Shown: positions 8,637-17,486 of the stretch, piece after piece
Layout of the letters: the number at the start of each line of letters is the position of its first letter
How positions within the stretch are numbered: the first letter of the stretch is position 1
Assembly (NCBI RefSeq): GCF_042434395.1
Contig: NZ_JBHLTP010000003.1
Location: 940,777-1,004,776, forward strand
DNA from: Pontibacillus salicampi
GTDB lineage: Bacteria; Bacillota; Bacilli; Bacillales; BH030062
Length of the DNA stretch: 64,000 bases
Direction: 5' to 3'
Notes under the pieces: model-generated
Database searches by the model: none
What the model saw: only the letters and a program-made list of their open reading frames with translations
Told to the model about the DNA's origin: nothing
Program-made: the position numbers and the translations under genes

Positions 8637-9479
8637 ATGGATATTATTCAATCCGCTAAAAGGGTACGTGCCTTGGAGAAGACACGAGACGTTGTTTTTG
8701 TAGATTGTCGTTTTCAATTAAACGATCCATTACGTGGGTACAGGTTGTATCAGGCAGAGCATATACCGGGTGCAGTGTATATGGATTTAGATAAGGAAAT
8801 GAGTGGGAAAGCAGGAAGTAACACTGGAAGACATCCTATGCCTGATTTGACTCAGTTAAAACAGACGTTAGAGGAAAAAGGGATTAAGAAAGACAGTACC
8901 ATCATTGCTTATGATGAACCGAAAAGTCCATTTGCAGCTAGATTTTATTGGCTAATGAAGGCAGCTGGACACCAAGATGTTTGTATATTGAATGGAGGCC
9001 TATCTGCGTGGAAGCAAGAAGACTTTCCCGTAACTTCAGAAGTAGTGAACCGTCCAGTAAGTACGTATCATGTAACGTTGCAGGAGGAGCTCATAGCTGA
9101 TCAATCGTATGTTCAAGAGGCGATGGAAAACAAGGACATAACGCTATTGGATGCTAGAAGCTTTGAGCGCTTTGCAGGATTTGAGGAACCGATTGATAAA
9201 AAGGCGGGACATATTCCCACTGCAGAATCCTTTGAATGGTTAAAAGTTTTTAATGAGGATGGGTATTGGAAAAAGGATGTAGAGTTAAAGGAATTATTTG
9301 AACCCTACCTTAATGCTAAAGAAATTATCGTGTACTGTGGTTCAGGTGTTACAGCTGCTCCGCCTGCAGTCGCATTAAGGGAGGCAGGATTTCGAAATGT
9401 TTCTTTATATGTAGGAAGCTTTAGTGATTGGATTTCCAACGAAGCTAACAAAATAAATACACTTAAAAAGCAACCATAA
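8637..9479 (+). CDS. Sulfurtransferase (tandem rhodanese domains)
   Basis: A 280-residue protein with two rhodanese domains. The N-terminal one is inactive-looking; the C-terminal one has the active Cys234 in the loop CGSGVTA. That loop is characteristic of 3-mercaptopyruvate sulfurtransferases (SseA type; thiosulfate enzymes usually have CRKGVT). It moves sulfane sulfur to cyanide or thiol acceptors in the cytoplasm. The start at 8637 follows TGGAGGAG; an earlier in-frame ATG at 8607 lacks a ribosome site. Confidence 0.88.
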   Translation: MDIIQSAKRVRALEKTRDVVFVDCRFQLNDPLRGYRLYQAEHIPGAVYMDLDKEMSGKAGSNTGRHPMPDLTQLKQTLEEKGIKKDSTIIAYDEPKSPFAARFYWLMKAAGHQDVCILNGGLSAWKQEDFPVTSEVVNRPVSTYHVTLQEELIADQSYVQEAMENKDITLLDARSFERFAGFEEPIDKKAGHIPTAESFEWLKVFNEDGYWKKDVELKELFEPYLNAKEIIVYCGSGVTAAPPAVALREAGFRNVSLYVGSFSDWISNEANKINTLKKQP

Positions 9480-9504
9480 TTTACAGCGTAAAAGGGTGTT
9501 ATGC

Positions 9505-9804
9505 GTGTCCCAAGCAGATCAACTAGGCTTTTTTATCGAAGATTTATGGACGAAAGGGTTTAAGTTAACCGATCGTGATGTACATTTTATTTATTTTGGT
9601 AAAAATTATACAAATGCTCCGGATTGGCTAGTCATCTTTGCTGTTAAGGTCACGTTACAAATTCAACGTAAATTTGATGAAAGTTTTTTTATTGGAGTTT
9701 TAGAGTACATTCAGCAGCAAAGGCCAAAAACGAAGCAGCAAGCGTGGAAAGCGTTAGAAAGGAAAGGTATTTCTAAACAGAAAACCCCCCTCCTGCACGA
9801 GTAA
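9505..9804 (+). CDS. Conserved hypothetical protein, possibly DUF6123 family
   Basis: A 99-residue soluble protein of mixed charge with several aromatic residues (FIYFGKNYTNAPDWLV) and no membrane segment or cofactor motif. I think it matches the DUF6123 group of Bacilli but cannot verify that. The GTG at 9505 is eight bases after AAAGGG; the GTG at 9496 overlaps that site. It follows the sulfurtransferase by 25 bases and is probably cotranscribed with it. Confidence 0.6.
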   Translation: MSQADQLGFFIEDLWTKGFKLTDRDVHFIYFGKNYTNAPDWLVIFAVKVTLQIQRKFDESFFIGVLEYIQQQRPKTKQQAWKALERKGISKQKTPLLHE

Positions 9805-9822
9805 GGCAGAGGGGGTTACTTT
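9783..9822. terminator. Convergent hairpin terminator
   Basis: AACCCCC (9783-9789) pairs with GGGGGTT (9811-9817) and further pairing lies inside. It sits between the convergent genes at 9505 and 9816 and overlaps the end of both. Confidence 0.7.
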
Positions 9823-10208
9823 TGTTTATGAATGGCTTGTCTGGCGAGTTCGTCTGCACGCTTGTTTTGTTTATTTGGAATCCATTTAATGAAATAGATA
9901 GGGAACAAGGTACCAAGTTGCTGCAGTTCTTCTAGTAAAGGGCGAAACAATTCTTTTTTCGTATAGGATTTCTCAACAGCATCAACGACTAATCTAGAAT
10001 CAGAGCGAATGCTGATAATATCATTAGGAAACTGCTGCTGGCAAATTCGAAGAGCGTGGATAACAGCATGAAATTCTGCTTCGTGGTTGGACATAGTGCC
10101 TAAAAAGATAGAATGATCAAAATGATTTCCTGACTGCTTTATATAAACACCTGCTCCGCTAGGACCAGGATCTCCTTGACTGGCACCGTCCACATACACT
10201 TCAATCAT
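9816..10208 (-). CDS. Ribonuclease HI family protein
   Basis: A 130-residue RNase H-fold protein (YpeP/YpdQ type). The acidic catalytic residues are visible: Asp7 in YVDGASQGDPGPSG, a Glu in NHEAEFHAV, an Asp in IRSDSRLVV and an Asp in NKRADELA. Enzymes of this fold cleave the RNA of RNA-DNA hybrids, but the Bacillus relatives are reported as weak or inactive, so function is uncertain. It follows the queuosine-precursor transporter by 21 bases and is probably in its operon. Confidence 0.82.
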   Translation of the reverse strand: MIEVYVDGASQGDPGPSGAGVYIKQSGNHFDHSIFLGTMSNHEAEFHAVIHALRICQQQFPNDIISIRSDSRLVVDAVEKSYTKKELFRPLLEELQQLGTLFPIYFIKWIPNKQNKRADELARQAIHKQK

Positions 10209-10229
10209 ATCTCTCCGTCCTTTCCCTTG

Positions 10230-10907
10230 TTACTGCCTTCTCGGAAATTGCTTAGCAAGATACAAGAATGGTGTATCTAATGCGGCAACAATAAATTTGA
10301 TAAAGTAAGTCGTTATAAAGATTTCAAACCATACATTGGCTGGGAATTCCCCAAAGAAAGCAACAAAGCAAAATACGAATGAATCCAATAATTGACTGAT
10401 CATTGTGCTCCCATTATTGCGAAGCCAAAGCCACTTATTATCTGGAAGCAATGCTTTTAATTTAGCATAGATAAGTACATCCACGTACTGACTGACAATA
10501 TATGCTAATAGACTTCCTCCCGCTACTCGAGGTAGAAATTCAAATAGCGTCTTCATTGCACCCTGCGCAACGTCGTTTGGTGCTGGGGTGAAATATAAGG
10601 AAATCTGCATCATCACGGTCATGCTAATAAGGGTTGCAAAGCCAAGCCAAACCGCTCGTTTTGCTTCTTGCTTTCCGTACTTTTCATTCAGAATGTCGGT
10701 TGCAAGAAATGCTGTACCATATATGATATTGCCTAATGTAGCCGTCAAGCCAAACATTTCAATGGTTTTTACTACCTGGATATTAGCTACTACTGTAGAC
10801 ATACCAATCCACACAAAAAGTCCCTGCTTCCCGAAAATACGATAGATAATCGTTACCATCGTAAAATTAATCAGGGCAAAAACAATCCATAAAACTTCAT
10901 TAATCAT
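10230..10907 (-). CDS. VUT family queuosine precursor transporter (YhhQ-like)
   Basis: A 225-residue membrane protein with about six to seven helices. It has the family's conserved stretches NIIYGTAFLATDILNEKYG near residue 60 and RNNGSTMISQLLDSFVF near residue 165. E. coli YhhQ imports the queuosine precursors preQ0 and preQ1. A preQ1-I-like riboswitch overlapping the ribosome site directly supports the same substrate here. Confidence 0.88.
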   Translation of the reverse strand: MINEVLWIVFALINFTMVTIIYRIFGKQGLFVWIGMSTVVANIQVVKTIEMFGLTATLGNIIYGTAFLATDILNEKYGKQEAKRAVWLGFATLISMTVMMQISLYFTPAPNDVAQGAMKTLFEFLPRVAGGSLLAYIVSQYVDVLIYAKLKALLPDNKWLWLRNNGSTMISQLLDSFVFCFVAFFGEFPANVWFEIFITTYFIKFIVAALDTPFLYLAKQFPRRQ

Positions 10908-10917
10908 TTTTCAACAT

Positions 10918-10957
10918 TCCTCCATAGTTTTGATGACGCAGGAGTTCTCGAACTGCG
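10918..10957 (-). promoter_or_regulatory. preQ1-I-like riboswitch
   Basis: Read on the minus strand, the arms CGCAG and CTGCG enclose an 11-base loop, TTCGAGAACTC. They are followed by the A-rich tail CATCAAAACTATGGAGG, which runs into the ribosome site of the downstream transporter. Short stem, C-rich loop end and an AAAAC tail overlapping GGAGG are the layout of the translational class I preQ1 aptamer. The downstream gene is a queuosine-precursor transporter. The identification rests on this layout and a hand alignment only. Confidence 0.65.
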
Positions 10958-11297
10958 ATTGCATCACGTATAACGATTAGGAATTATATCTCCTTTTATC
11001 TCTTTTTGCAAATGAGTTAAACCTATCAGACGATTGTTTATGCTTGTTGTTAATTTTTTCTGTATAACGCCCCTAGCTACCTATACAATTTCAAAACCAA
11101 GTCCTCTCTTGATCTCCCCCAAAAATGAATGCCATTTACTATCAAGTCTTGAACAAAGTAATACATAAAAAAGTCTGGCACCATGAAAAGGTACCAGACT
11201 TCATTTTACTTTTATTTCTAAACAATTTATCTATTTAATCATACGATAGTTGAGTGTTTTCAGTTTAAACCAAACTGGTAACAGCTATAGAAAATGC
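10958..11297. other. Intergenic, mostly featureless
   Basis: Between the transporter leader and the cold-shock gene I see no gene. It presumably holds the promoter of the transporter operon. The only clear element is the cold-shock terminator at 11165-11201. Confidence 0.4.
11165..11201 (-). terminator. Terminator of the cold-shock gene
   Basis: AAGTCTGGCACC (11171-11182) pairs with GGTACCAGACTT (11190-11201), followed on the minus strand by a T run. Confidence 0.85.
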
Positions 11298-11498
11298 TTA
11301 GTTCTTCACTACGTTCGCAGCTTGTGGGCCACGGTCGCCTTCTACGATTTCGAAAGAAACACTTTGACCTTCTTCAAGAGTTTTGAATCCTTCTTCTTGG
11401 ATTGCAGAGAAGTGTACGAATACATCGTTGCCACCTTCTACTTGAATGAAGCCATACCCTTTTTCAGCGTTGAACCATTTTACTGTACCGTTTTCCAT
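11298..11498 (-). CDS. Cold-shock protein (CSD family)
   Basis: A 66-residue OB-fold nucleic-acid-binding protein. RNP1 (KGYGFI) and RNP2 (VFVHFSAI) are both intact. It binds single-stranded RNA and DNA and prevents secondary structure. The ATG follows TAGGAGG. A leader of about 155 bases precedes it and holds a terminator-like hairpin, so expression is probably controlled after initiation. A close relative lies at 63406. Confidence 0.96.
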   Translation of the reverse strand: MENGTVKWFNAEKGYGFIQVEGGNDVFVHFSAIQEEGFKTLEEGQSVSFEIVEGDRGPQAANVVKN

Positions 11499-11560
11499 TT
11501 CAAAAATCCTCCTAGAACTTCACGTTTACACGTGTGTTGATTACAAAGAAAGGAGCTCAT

Positions 11561-11615
11561 AAAAAAACTCCTATAGAAATGCAGGATCATAAAATCCCAA
11601 ACTTCTATAGAAGTT
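11561..11615 (-). promoter_or_regulatory. Terminator-like hairpin in the cold-shock leader
   Basis: On the minus strand AACTTCTATAGAA (11603-11615) pairs over 13 positions with TTCTATAGGAGTT (11566-11578). An inner GGAT/AUCC stem is present and a run of seven T follows (11561-11567). It lies about 60 bases before the start codon and inside the transcribed leader. The upstream arm can instead fold on itself, as AACTTCTATAGAAGTT is a perfect palindrome. Confidence 0.6.
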
Positions 11616-11660
11616 ACTTTAGTCATTCATGAATCCAATACATCCTCTTTGCTTATTTAC

Positions 11661-11689
11661 AATATATCGTATATGTAGATTATAGTCAA
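11661..11689 (-). promoter_or_regulatory. SigA-type promoter of the cold-shock gene
   Basis: On the minus strand TTGACT (11684-11689) and TATATT (11661-11666) are separated by 17 bases. This predicts a 5' leader of about 155 bases. Confidence 0.65.
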
Positions 11690-11798
11690 GGAGATAGGTC
11701 AAAATGATTTGTAATCAGTTAGTGTTCCATCATGGAAGATATATATAATACGGGATATAATATAGGTATTGGTCTTTAGAATGGAAGGAGTATTTTAC

Positions 11799-13469
11799 AT
11801 GAAATCAGATATACAAATTGCACAGGAAGCATACATAGAGCCCATTCAATCTATAGCAGGTTCATTAGGATTAGACGTAGAAGATTGGGAGCCTTACGGT
11901 CATTATAAAGCAAAGCTATCGGATCATCTGTTGGATAAGCTGGCAGACCGTCCAACAGGTAAAGTTGTATTAGTCACTGCCATTACCCCAACTCCTGCTG
12001 GAGAGGGAAAATCAACAGTTACTGTTGGCTTAGGGCAAGCGATGAATCAGTTAGATAAAAAGACAGTTATAGCGTTAAGGGAGCCTTCGCTTGGGCCTAC
12101 AATGGGTATTAAAGGTGGAGCGGCCGGTGGAGGATACTCCCAAGTGCTGCCAATGGAAGACATCAATCTTCATTTCACTGGTGACATCCATGCTATAACT
12201 ACTGCTAATAATGCACTATCTGCCTTTATCGATAATCATATTCACCAGGGGAACCCATTACATATTGATCCAAGGCGAGTGGGCTGGAAACGAGTAGTTG
12301 ATTTAAATGATCGCGCATTAAGGGAAGTCGTTGTCGGTCTAGGAGGCCCGGTTAAGGGTGTGCCTAGAGAAGACGGCTTTAACATATCGGTTGCTTCAGA
12401 AATTATGGCAATTCTCTGTTTAGCAAAAGACATGAAGGACTTAAAGAAGCGATTAAGCAGTATTGTATTTGGCTATACATATGATCAACAGCCCGTGACC
12501 GTTCATGACCTTGGAATGGAGGGAGCTCTCACGTTATTATTAAAAGATGCGCTAAAGCCAAATCTTGTGCAGACAATTGAGAATACCCCTGCAATTATCC
12601 ACGGAGGACCGTTTGCTAATATTGCTCACGGCTGTAACAGTGTGATGGCGACCAATATAGCTGCTAAATTAGGTGATTACGTTATTACAGAAGCGGGCTT
12701 TGGAGCAGATCTTGGAGCAGAGAAATTCCTAGATATAAAAACCCGGGCTGGAGAATTCGAACCGGATGCTGTAGTCATTGTTGCTACCATTAGAGCTCTA
12801 AAGATGCACGGGGGAGTAGAGAAAGATAATCTGGAGGAAGAGAATGTAGAGGCGCTCCAACTAGGGGTTGATAACTTACAAAAACACATGGAGACTATAG
12901 CATCCTTCGGTCTACCATATGTTATTGCCTTAAACCGATTTCCATCTGATTCAGAACAAGAAATAAAAGCAGTTACGAGCTGGTGTGAGAATCAAGGTGC
13001 TTCTATAGCATTAACGGAAGTGTTTGCTAAAGGCGGGCAGGGTGGATTGGATTTGGCACGGAAGGTTGTCAATACTGTAAACACGAAACCAAAGCACTTT
13101 CACCACATGTATAAGCTGGAGGATTCCATTGAGGAGAAAATATCTGCTATTGCTACGAAAGTATATGGGGCGAGTGGTGTAAGCTTTTCCGCACAGGCCA
13201 AAAAACAAATCAAACAATATGAAGCACTCGGATGGGGTAACTTGCCTATTTGCATGGCGAAAACACAATATTCGTTATCAGATGATCCAACTTTATTAGG
13301 GAGACCTAAAGATTTCACGATAACTATAAGAGAAATCACCCCCTCTATTGGTGCAGGATTTCTAGTTGCCTTAACGGGTGATGTCATGACTATGCCAGGC
13401 TTACCAAAGCAGCCGGCAGCCCTAAAGATGGATGTGGATGAACAGGGGAATGCAGTTGGATTATTTTAG
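11799..13469 (+). CDS. fhs: Formate-tetrahydrofolate ligase
   Basis: A 556-residue enzyme, the usual length of the family. It makes 10-formyl-THF from formate, THF and ATP in one-carbon metabolism. The phosphate-binding loop TPTPAGEGKST is at about residues 63-73, and the family stretch REPSLGPTMGIKGGAAGGGY follows. The ATG at 11799 follows GGAAGGAG by eight bases; an upstream in-frame ATG at 11781 lies before that site. It is probably monocistronic. Confidence 0.97.
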   Translation: MKSDIQIAQEAYIEPIQSIAGSLGLDVEDWEPYGHYKAKLSDHLLDKLADRPTGKVVLVTAITPTPAGEGKSTVTVGLGQAMNQLDKKTVIALREPSLGPTMGIKGGAAGGGYSQVLPMEDINLHFTGDIHAITTANNALSAFIDNHIHQGNPLHIDPRRVGWKRVVDLNDRALREVVVGLGGPVKGVPREDGFNISVASEIMAILCLAKDMKDLKKRLSSIVFGYTYDQQPVTVHDLGMEGALTLLLKDALKPNLVQTIENTPAIIHGGPFANIAHGCNSVMATNIAAKLGDYVITEAGFGADLGAEKFLDIKTRAGEFEPDAVVIVATIRALKMHGGVEKDNLEEENVEALQLGVDNLQKHMETIASFGLPYVIALNRFPSDSEQEIKAVTSWCENQGASIALTEVFAKGGQGGLDLARKVVNTVNTKPKHFHHMYKLEDSIEEKISAIATKVYGASGVSFSAQAKKQIKQYEALGWGNLPICMAKTQYSLSDDPTLLGRPKDFTITIREITPSIGAGFLVALTGDVMTMPGLPKQPAALKMDVDEQGNAVGLF

Positions 13470-13483
13470 ATGTCCATAATAAA

Positions 13484-13524
13484 GAATAATACGGGCCTCC
13501 TCTTGCGATGGGGTCCCATTATTC
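13484..13524 (+). other. Hairpin downstream of fhs
   Basis: GAATAAT (13484-13490) pairs with ATTATTC (13518-13524), with GGG/CCC pairing inside. There is no T run, so it may be a poor terminator or a transcript-stabilising hairpin. Confidence 0.4.
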
Positions 13525-13661
13525 ATGCGATAGTGTTATGCATGAGGATATGTTAGTCTGGTCATCGTAATATGACGAAATCCACAACATTTTCTAAATG
13601 CTTTACAATAAAGAAGCCATTTCATACGATGAAACAAAGCGAAGTAAGGGAGACGTTTTTT

Positions 13662-14522
13662 GTGAACATTTCCATTGGTGTAACAGGCTGGGGAGATCAT
13701 GATTCCTTATATCCTGACCAAATCCCCCCTCAGGACAAGCTGGCTGCCTATGCTTCCCATTTTCCTGTTGTGGAAGTGGACAGTGCATTCTATGCTATCC
13801 AACCTCAACGAAATTATCATAAGTGGGTGCGACAAACACCAGATAATTTTTCCTTTATCATCAAAGCATTTCAGAAGATGACGGGACACGATAGGGAGAA
13901 AATTGCCAGCAGTGATGTTAAAGAGATGTTTAAAGCCTATAGAGAATCAATTGAGCCTGTTATAGAAGCAAATAAGTTAAACGCCGTATTATTTCAATTT
14001 CCACCCTGGTTTGATGTGAGAAAAGAGCATGTACAGAAGCTGAAAGTCATTCGGAGCTTGATGGGAGATTTACCATTGGCATTAGAATTTCGAAATAGAA
14101 CATGGTTTGATCCAGTATATAAAGAGCAAACCATCCAATTCATGAAAGATTACAACTGGATTCATAGTATTTGCGATGAACCTCAGGCAGGGATTAATTC
14201 AGTACCCACTATTCTTGAACCTACCCATAAAGATAAGACGATCATTCGATTCCATGGCCGTAACGTCCATGGTTGGAATAAGAATGGCCGCGATGACGAG
14301 GAATGGAGGAAATATCGTTTTCTTTATCAATATTCAGAGGAAGAATTGTTAGAATGGAAGAAGCATCTAGAAGCATTGCAAGAACAGACGAACCATATAT
14401 CGATCCTGTTCAATAATAATTCAGGGGGAGATGCTGCTAATAACGCGAAGCAGCTTATGCGAATGATGGACATTTCATATGAAGGTCTGAATCCTAGACA
14501 AATGGGGTTATTTGATATGTAA
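13662..14522 (+). CDS. DUF72 domain-containing protein (YunF-like)
   Basis: A 286-residue TIM-barrel-like DUF72 protein. Family stretches include GVTGWGDHDSLYP at the N-terminus, EVDSAFYAIQP, LQFPPWF-like, ALEFRNRTWF and RFHGRN. The biochemical role is not established; some relatives sit next to DNA-repair genes. The GTG at 13662 is eight bases after AAGGGAGA; the earlier in-frame ATG codons have no ribosome site. It probably forms an operon with the HD-domain gene 15 bases downstream. Confidence 0.85.
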   Translation: MNISIGVTGWGDHDSLYPDQIPPQDKLAAYASHFPVVEVDSAFYAIQPQRNYHKWVRQTPDNFSFIIKAFQKMTGHDREKIASSDVKEMFKAYRESIEPVIEANKLNAVLFQFPPWFDVRKEHVQKLKVIRSLMGDLPLALEFRNRTWFDPVYKEQTIQFMKDYNWIHSICDEPQAGINSVPTILEPTHKDKTIIRFHGRNVHGWNKNGRDDEEWRKYRFLYQYSEEELLEWKKHLEALQEQTNHISILFNNNSGGDAANNAKQLMRMMDISYEGLNPRQMGLFDM

Positions 14523-14537
14523 AGAGGGGGAGAGGAT

Positions 14538-15158
14538 TTGGAGGATGAGGCATTAAAAGCGGTATGCTTATACATCAAGGATCGTTTTGAGGAGGAGCCG
14601 ACCGGGCATGATTATGAACATATGAAGCGTGTTGTGCACATGGCAGCTTATATTGGTCAAAGGGAAAATGCGAACGTTTTTCTGTGTGAATTAGCTGCGT
14701 GGCTTCATGATAGCTTAGATCCTAAAGTAACCCAGCATCCTGAACAGGAATACCTCCGATTAACAAATTTATTACATGCGCATGGCATTACGAAAGATGA
14801 TCAACAAGCCGTTTGGAGCATTGTAGATAGAGTATCCTATCGTAAAGGTAAAGTTCCCCTTTCATTAGAAGGGAAGGTCGTGCAAGATGCGGATCGATTA
14901 GATGCACTAGGTGCAATTGGAATTGCAAGGACCTTTGCCTTTGGAGGAAATAGAGGTCAGCTTCTACATAAAGAAAAGAATGGCATAGTGGAAGAAGGCA
15001 CTTCCATTTATCATTTCTATGAAAAAATACTAAAGCTTCCTAATCGGTTGAATACCCAAACGGCTAAAACGATTGCCGTCAAACGGGAACAGCACATCCA
15101 GACTTTCTTAGCTTCCTTTTTAGAGGAATGGGATGGTCGTGACTACTTAGATAAGTAG
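14538..15158 (+). CDS. HD domain-containing phosphohydrolase (YedJ-like)
   Basis: A 206-residue HD-superfamily protein. The metal ligands are visible: His in GHDYEH, the HD pair in AAWLHDSLD, and a later Asp in VVQDADRLDALGAIG, a stretch typical of the YedJ/YpgQ type. Those relatives hydrolyse nucleotides. It starts with TTG after AGGGGGAG. It lies between the DUF72 gene and thyA, and the nucleotide-metabolism neighbours fit a house-cleaning role. Confidence 0.86.
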   Translation: MEDEALKAVCLYIKDRFEEEPTGHDYEHMKRVVHMAAYIGQRENANVFLCELAAWLHDSLDPKVTQHPEQEYLRLTNLLHAHGITKDDQQAVWSIVDRVSYRKGKVPLSLEGKVVQDADRLDALGAIGIARTFAFGGNRGQLLHKEKNGIVEEGTSIYHFYEKILKLPNRLNTQTAKTIAVKREQHIQTFLASFLEEWDGRDYLDK

Positions 15159-15225
15159 GCCTGCCGTAAAGAGTACGATACTATAGTGGGATAAGTATAG
15201 CAACTAAGAGTGAGGAGTGAGTGAA

Positions 15226-16188
15226 TTGAGTATAAATGAACAAGCTTATTTAGATTTATGTCAACATGTACTACATAATGGAATGCAGAAAGGGGATAGA
15301 ACTGGAACGGGTACATTATCTGTCTTCGGTTACCAAATGCGGTTTGATTTACAAGAGGGATTCCCTCTCTTGACAACAAAGCGTGTTCCCTTCCGGCTCA
15401 TAAAGAGTGAATTACTCTGGTTCTTAAAAGGGGATACTAACATCCGTTATTTACTGCAGCAGAACAATAACATATGGAATGAGTGGCCGTTTCGCAATTG
15501 GGTACAGAGCGACTCTTACGATGGACCTGATATGACGGATTTTGGTCGACGCAGTCAAGAGGACGAAGAATTTAAGGTTCAATATGAGGAGCAAATGGCT
15601 CTTTTCAAGGAGCGCATTAAGGAAGATCGTGTGTTTGCCGAGCAGTTTGGGGAGCTTGGTAACGTGTATGGTAAGCAATGGCGGGATTGGCGGACATCCA
15701 GAGGAGAAACCATTGATCAAGTGAACAAGGTTATCCATGATATCAAGCATAATCCTGATTCCAGAAGACTTATAGTTTCCGCATGGAATCCAGAAGATTT
15801 GTCACCAGAGAGAGCGGCGCTGCCTCCATGTCATGTTCTTTTTCAATTTTACGTTGCAGATGGGAAGTTAAGTTGTCAGTTATATCAACGAAGTGCCGAT
15901 ATTTTCTTAGGGGTCCCGTTTAATATTGCAAGCTATGCTTTGTTAACTCATTTAATTGCGAAGGAGTGTAATTTAGAAGTAGGCGAATTCATACACACAT
16001 TGGGAGATGCTCATATATACTCTAATCACCTGGAACAAATTAAGACCCAAGTACAACGAGACCCTCGCCAGTTACCTTCCCTATCTATATCGTCTGCAGC
16101 GGATTCTGTATTCGATGTAGAAATGGAGGATATACAATTAGAAGGGTACGAGCCTCATCCATCCATTAAAGCACCAGTAGCTGTGTAA
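15226..16188 (+). CDS. thyA: Thymidylate synthase
   Basis: A 320-residue ThyA that methylates dUMP with methylene-THF to give dTMP. The nucleophile Cys202 lies in PPCHVLFQFYV, and the folate/dUMP site residues follow in QRSADIFLGVPFNIASYA. It contains the long insertion seen in the 316-residue Lactobacillus-type ThyA. The TTG at 15226 is eight bases from GAGGAG; the GTG at 15217 overlaps that site. dfrA follows, giving the common thyA-dfrA pair. Confidence 0.96.
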   Translation: MSINEQAYLDLCQHVLHNGMQKGDRTGTGTLSVFGYQMRFDLQEGFPLLTTKRVPFRLIKSELLWFLKGDTNIRYLLQQNNNIWNEWPFRNWVQSDSYDGPDMTDFGRRSQEDEEFKVQYEEQMALFKERIKEDRVFAEQFGELGNVYGKQWRDWRTSRGETIDQVNKVIHDIKHNPDSRRLIVSAWNPEDLSPERAALPPCHVLFQFYVADGKLSCQLYQRSADIFLGVPFNIASYALLTHLIAKECNLEVGEFIHTLGDAHIYSNHLEQIKTQVQRDPRQLPSLSISSAADSVFDVEMEDIQLEGYEPHPSIKAPVAV

Positions 16189-16211
16189 ATAAAAGAAGGG
16201 AGCTGAAGCGT

Positions 16212-16700
16212 GTGATTTCATTTCTTGTAGCAATGGACCATAACCGAACGATAGGAAAGAATAATGACCTTCCCTGGAAATTGCCTGAGGACTTGAAATT
16301 CTTCAAGCAGGTATCTATGGGAAAAACCATTATCATGGGTCGTAAAACGTTTGAATCTATGAATGGACCGTTACCGGGCAGGACGAACGTAGTGGTAACA
16401 GGCCAACATCAGTTCTCAGTGGATGGAGTGCATGTGATTCACGACCTTGATACAATACGAAAGTGGGAAAAGCAAGAGCCGGAAAAAGAGTGGTTAGTTA
16501 TAGGCGGCAGCCATGTGTTTGAACAAATGATAAAGGATGCAGATCGGATGTACATTACATGGATTGAAGAGAGCTTTGATGGAGATACCTTTTTCCCTGC
16601 TTTTAATGAAGAAGAATGGACGTTATCCAAGAATGACAAAGGTGTTAAAAACTATAAAAATCCTTACGATTATTATTTCAGGCAATACGATAGAAAATAA
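16212..16700 (+). CDS. dfrA: Dihydrofolate reductase
   Basis: A 162-residue enzyme that regenerates THF from the DHF made by ThyA. The N-terminal motif MDHNRTIGKNNDLPWKLPED and the NADPH-site stretch IIMGRKTFESM are intact. It starts with GTG after AAGGGAG and lies 23 bases after thyA. mobA follows 21 bases later and is probably read from the same transcript. Confidence 0.96.
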   Translation: MISFLVAMDHNRTIGKNNDLPWKLPEDLKFFKQVSMGKTIIMGRKTFESMNGPLPGRTNVVVTGQHQFSVDGVHVIHDLDTIRKWEKQEPEKEWLVIGGSHVFEQMIKDADRMYITWIEESFDGDTFFPAFNEEEWTLSKNDKGVKNYKNPYDYYFRQYDRK

Positions 16701-16721
16701 CTGCCTAGAGGAGGAGAAGCT

Positions 16722-17306
16722 TTGCTTGTCGCGGTTCTAGCCGGCGGGGAATCAAGGAGGATGGGAGTAGACAAGGCGTTTCTTCCTATTCACGGAGAGC
16801 CGATGATTTACCATGTCCTCCAAAGGATAGAAACATGGACAAATCGAATAGTCATTTCATCTAGTAAGCGCTTGGATTATTCTTCACTTGGCTACCCGGT
16901 CCTAAGGGATATCTATCAAGGGAAAGGGCCGTTAAGTGCATTGAATAGTGTATTTACTGCATTTCAGGATGAATGGATAGCGTTGGCACCGTGTGACAGC
17001 CCCTTCTTGAACAAAGCTGTGTATGAGTATTTGACAGCACAAACAAGTCATTATCAGGCTGTGATACCTTATTATAAAGGACGGTATCACCCTTTAGCTG
17101 GCCTGTATCATCGAGACTGTTCTGCGGTAGTAAAAGAGCTGCTACACAAGGATAAGCTTGCTATGAAATCGTTATATCACAGCGTCCCGACGAAGTTTGT
17201 GGACTGTGAATGTATTTCTGTATCCAGTGACATACTCGACAACCATTTCCTCAACATAAATCATCCTGAAGATTATGATATGGCTCTGCATATGGACATA
17301 AGATGA
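16722..17306 (+). CDS. mobA: Molybdenum cofactor guanylyltransferase
   Basis: A 194-residue nucleotidyltransferase. The signature LAGGESRRMGVDKAF at residues 6-20 is the GTP-binding loop of MobA, and APCDSPFL carries the metal-binding Asp. MobA attaches GMP to molybdopterin. No other cofactor gene is in the window. The tat genes that follow are a meaningful neighbour, because many molybdoenzymes are Tat substrates. It starts with TTG after GAGGAGGAG. Confidence 0.93.
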   Translation: MLVAVLAGGESRRMGVDKAFLPIHGEPMIYHVLQRIETWTNRIVISSSKRLDYSSLGYPVLRDIYQGKGPLSALNSVFTAFQDEWIALAPCDSPFLNKAVYEYLTAQTSHYQAVIPYYKGRYHPLAGLYHRDCSAVVKELLHKDKLAMKSLYHSVPTKFVDCECISVSSDILDNHFLNINHPEDYDMALHMDIR

Positions 17307-17486
17307 TTTCTCATAGGTCATGGACAAAATGTAGTAAAAGGCTTACAATCAGAAAAGAGAGTCCTAGTTAGTTACGTAATAGAAAGCATCGATAAGGTAT
17401 AGTGCTTGTTTATTTTCGAGCAGATAATGAAATACTTGTTGGTAAAAGAATCTTTATGATGTACCCTGAAGGGTAGGTGAATGTGT

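Noticed and set aside
13484..13524. Riboswitch downstream of fhs
   Set aside because: Only a single imperfect hairpin with no known aptamer features and a weakly related gene downstream.
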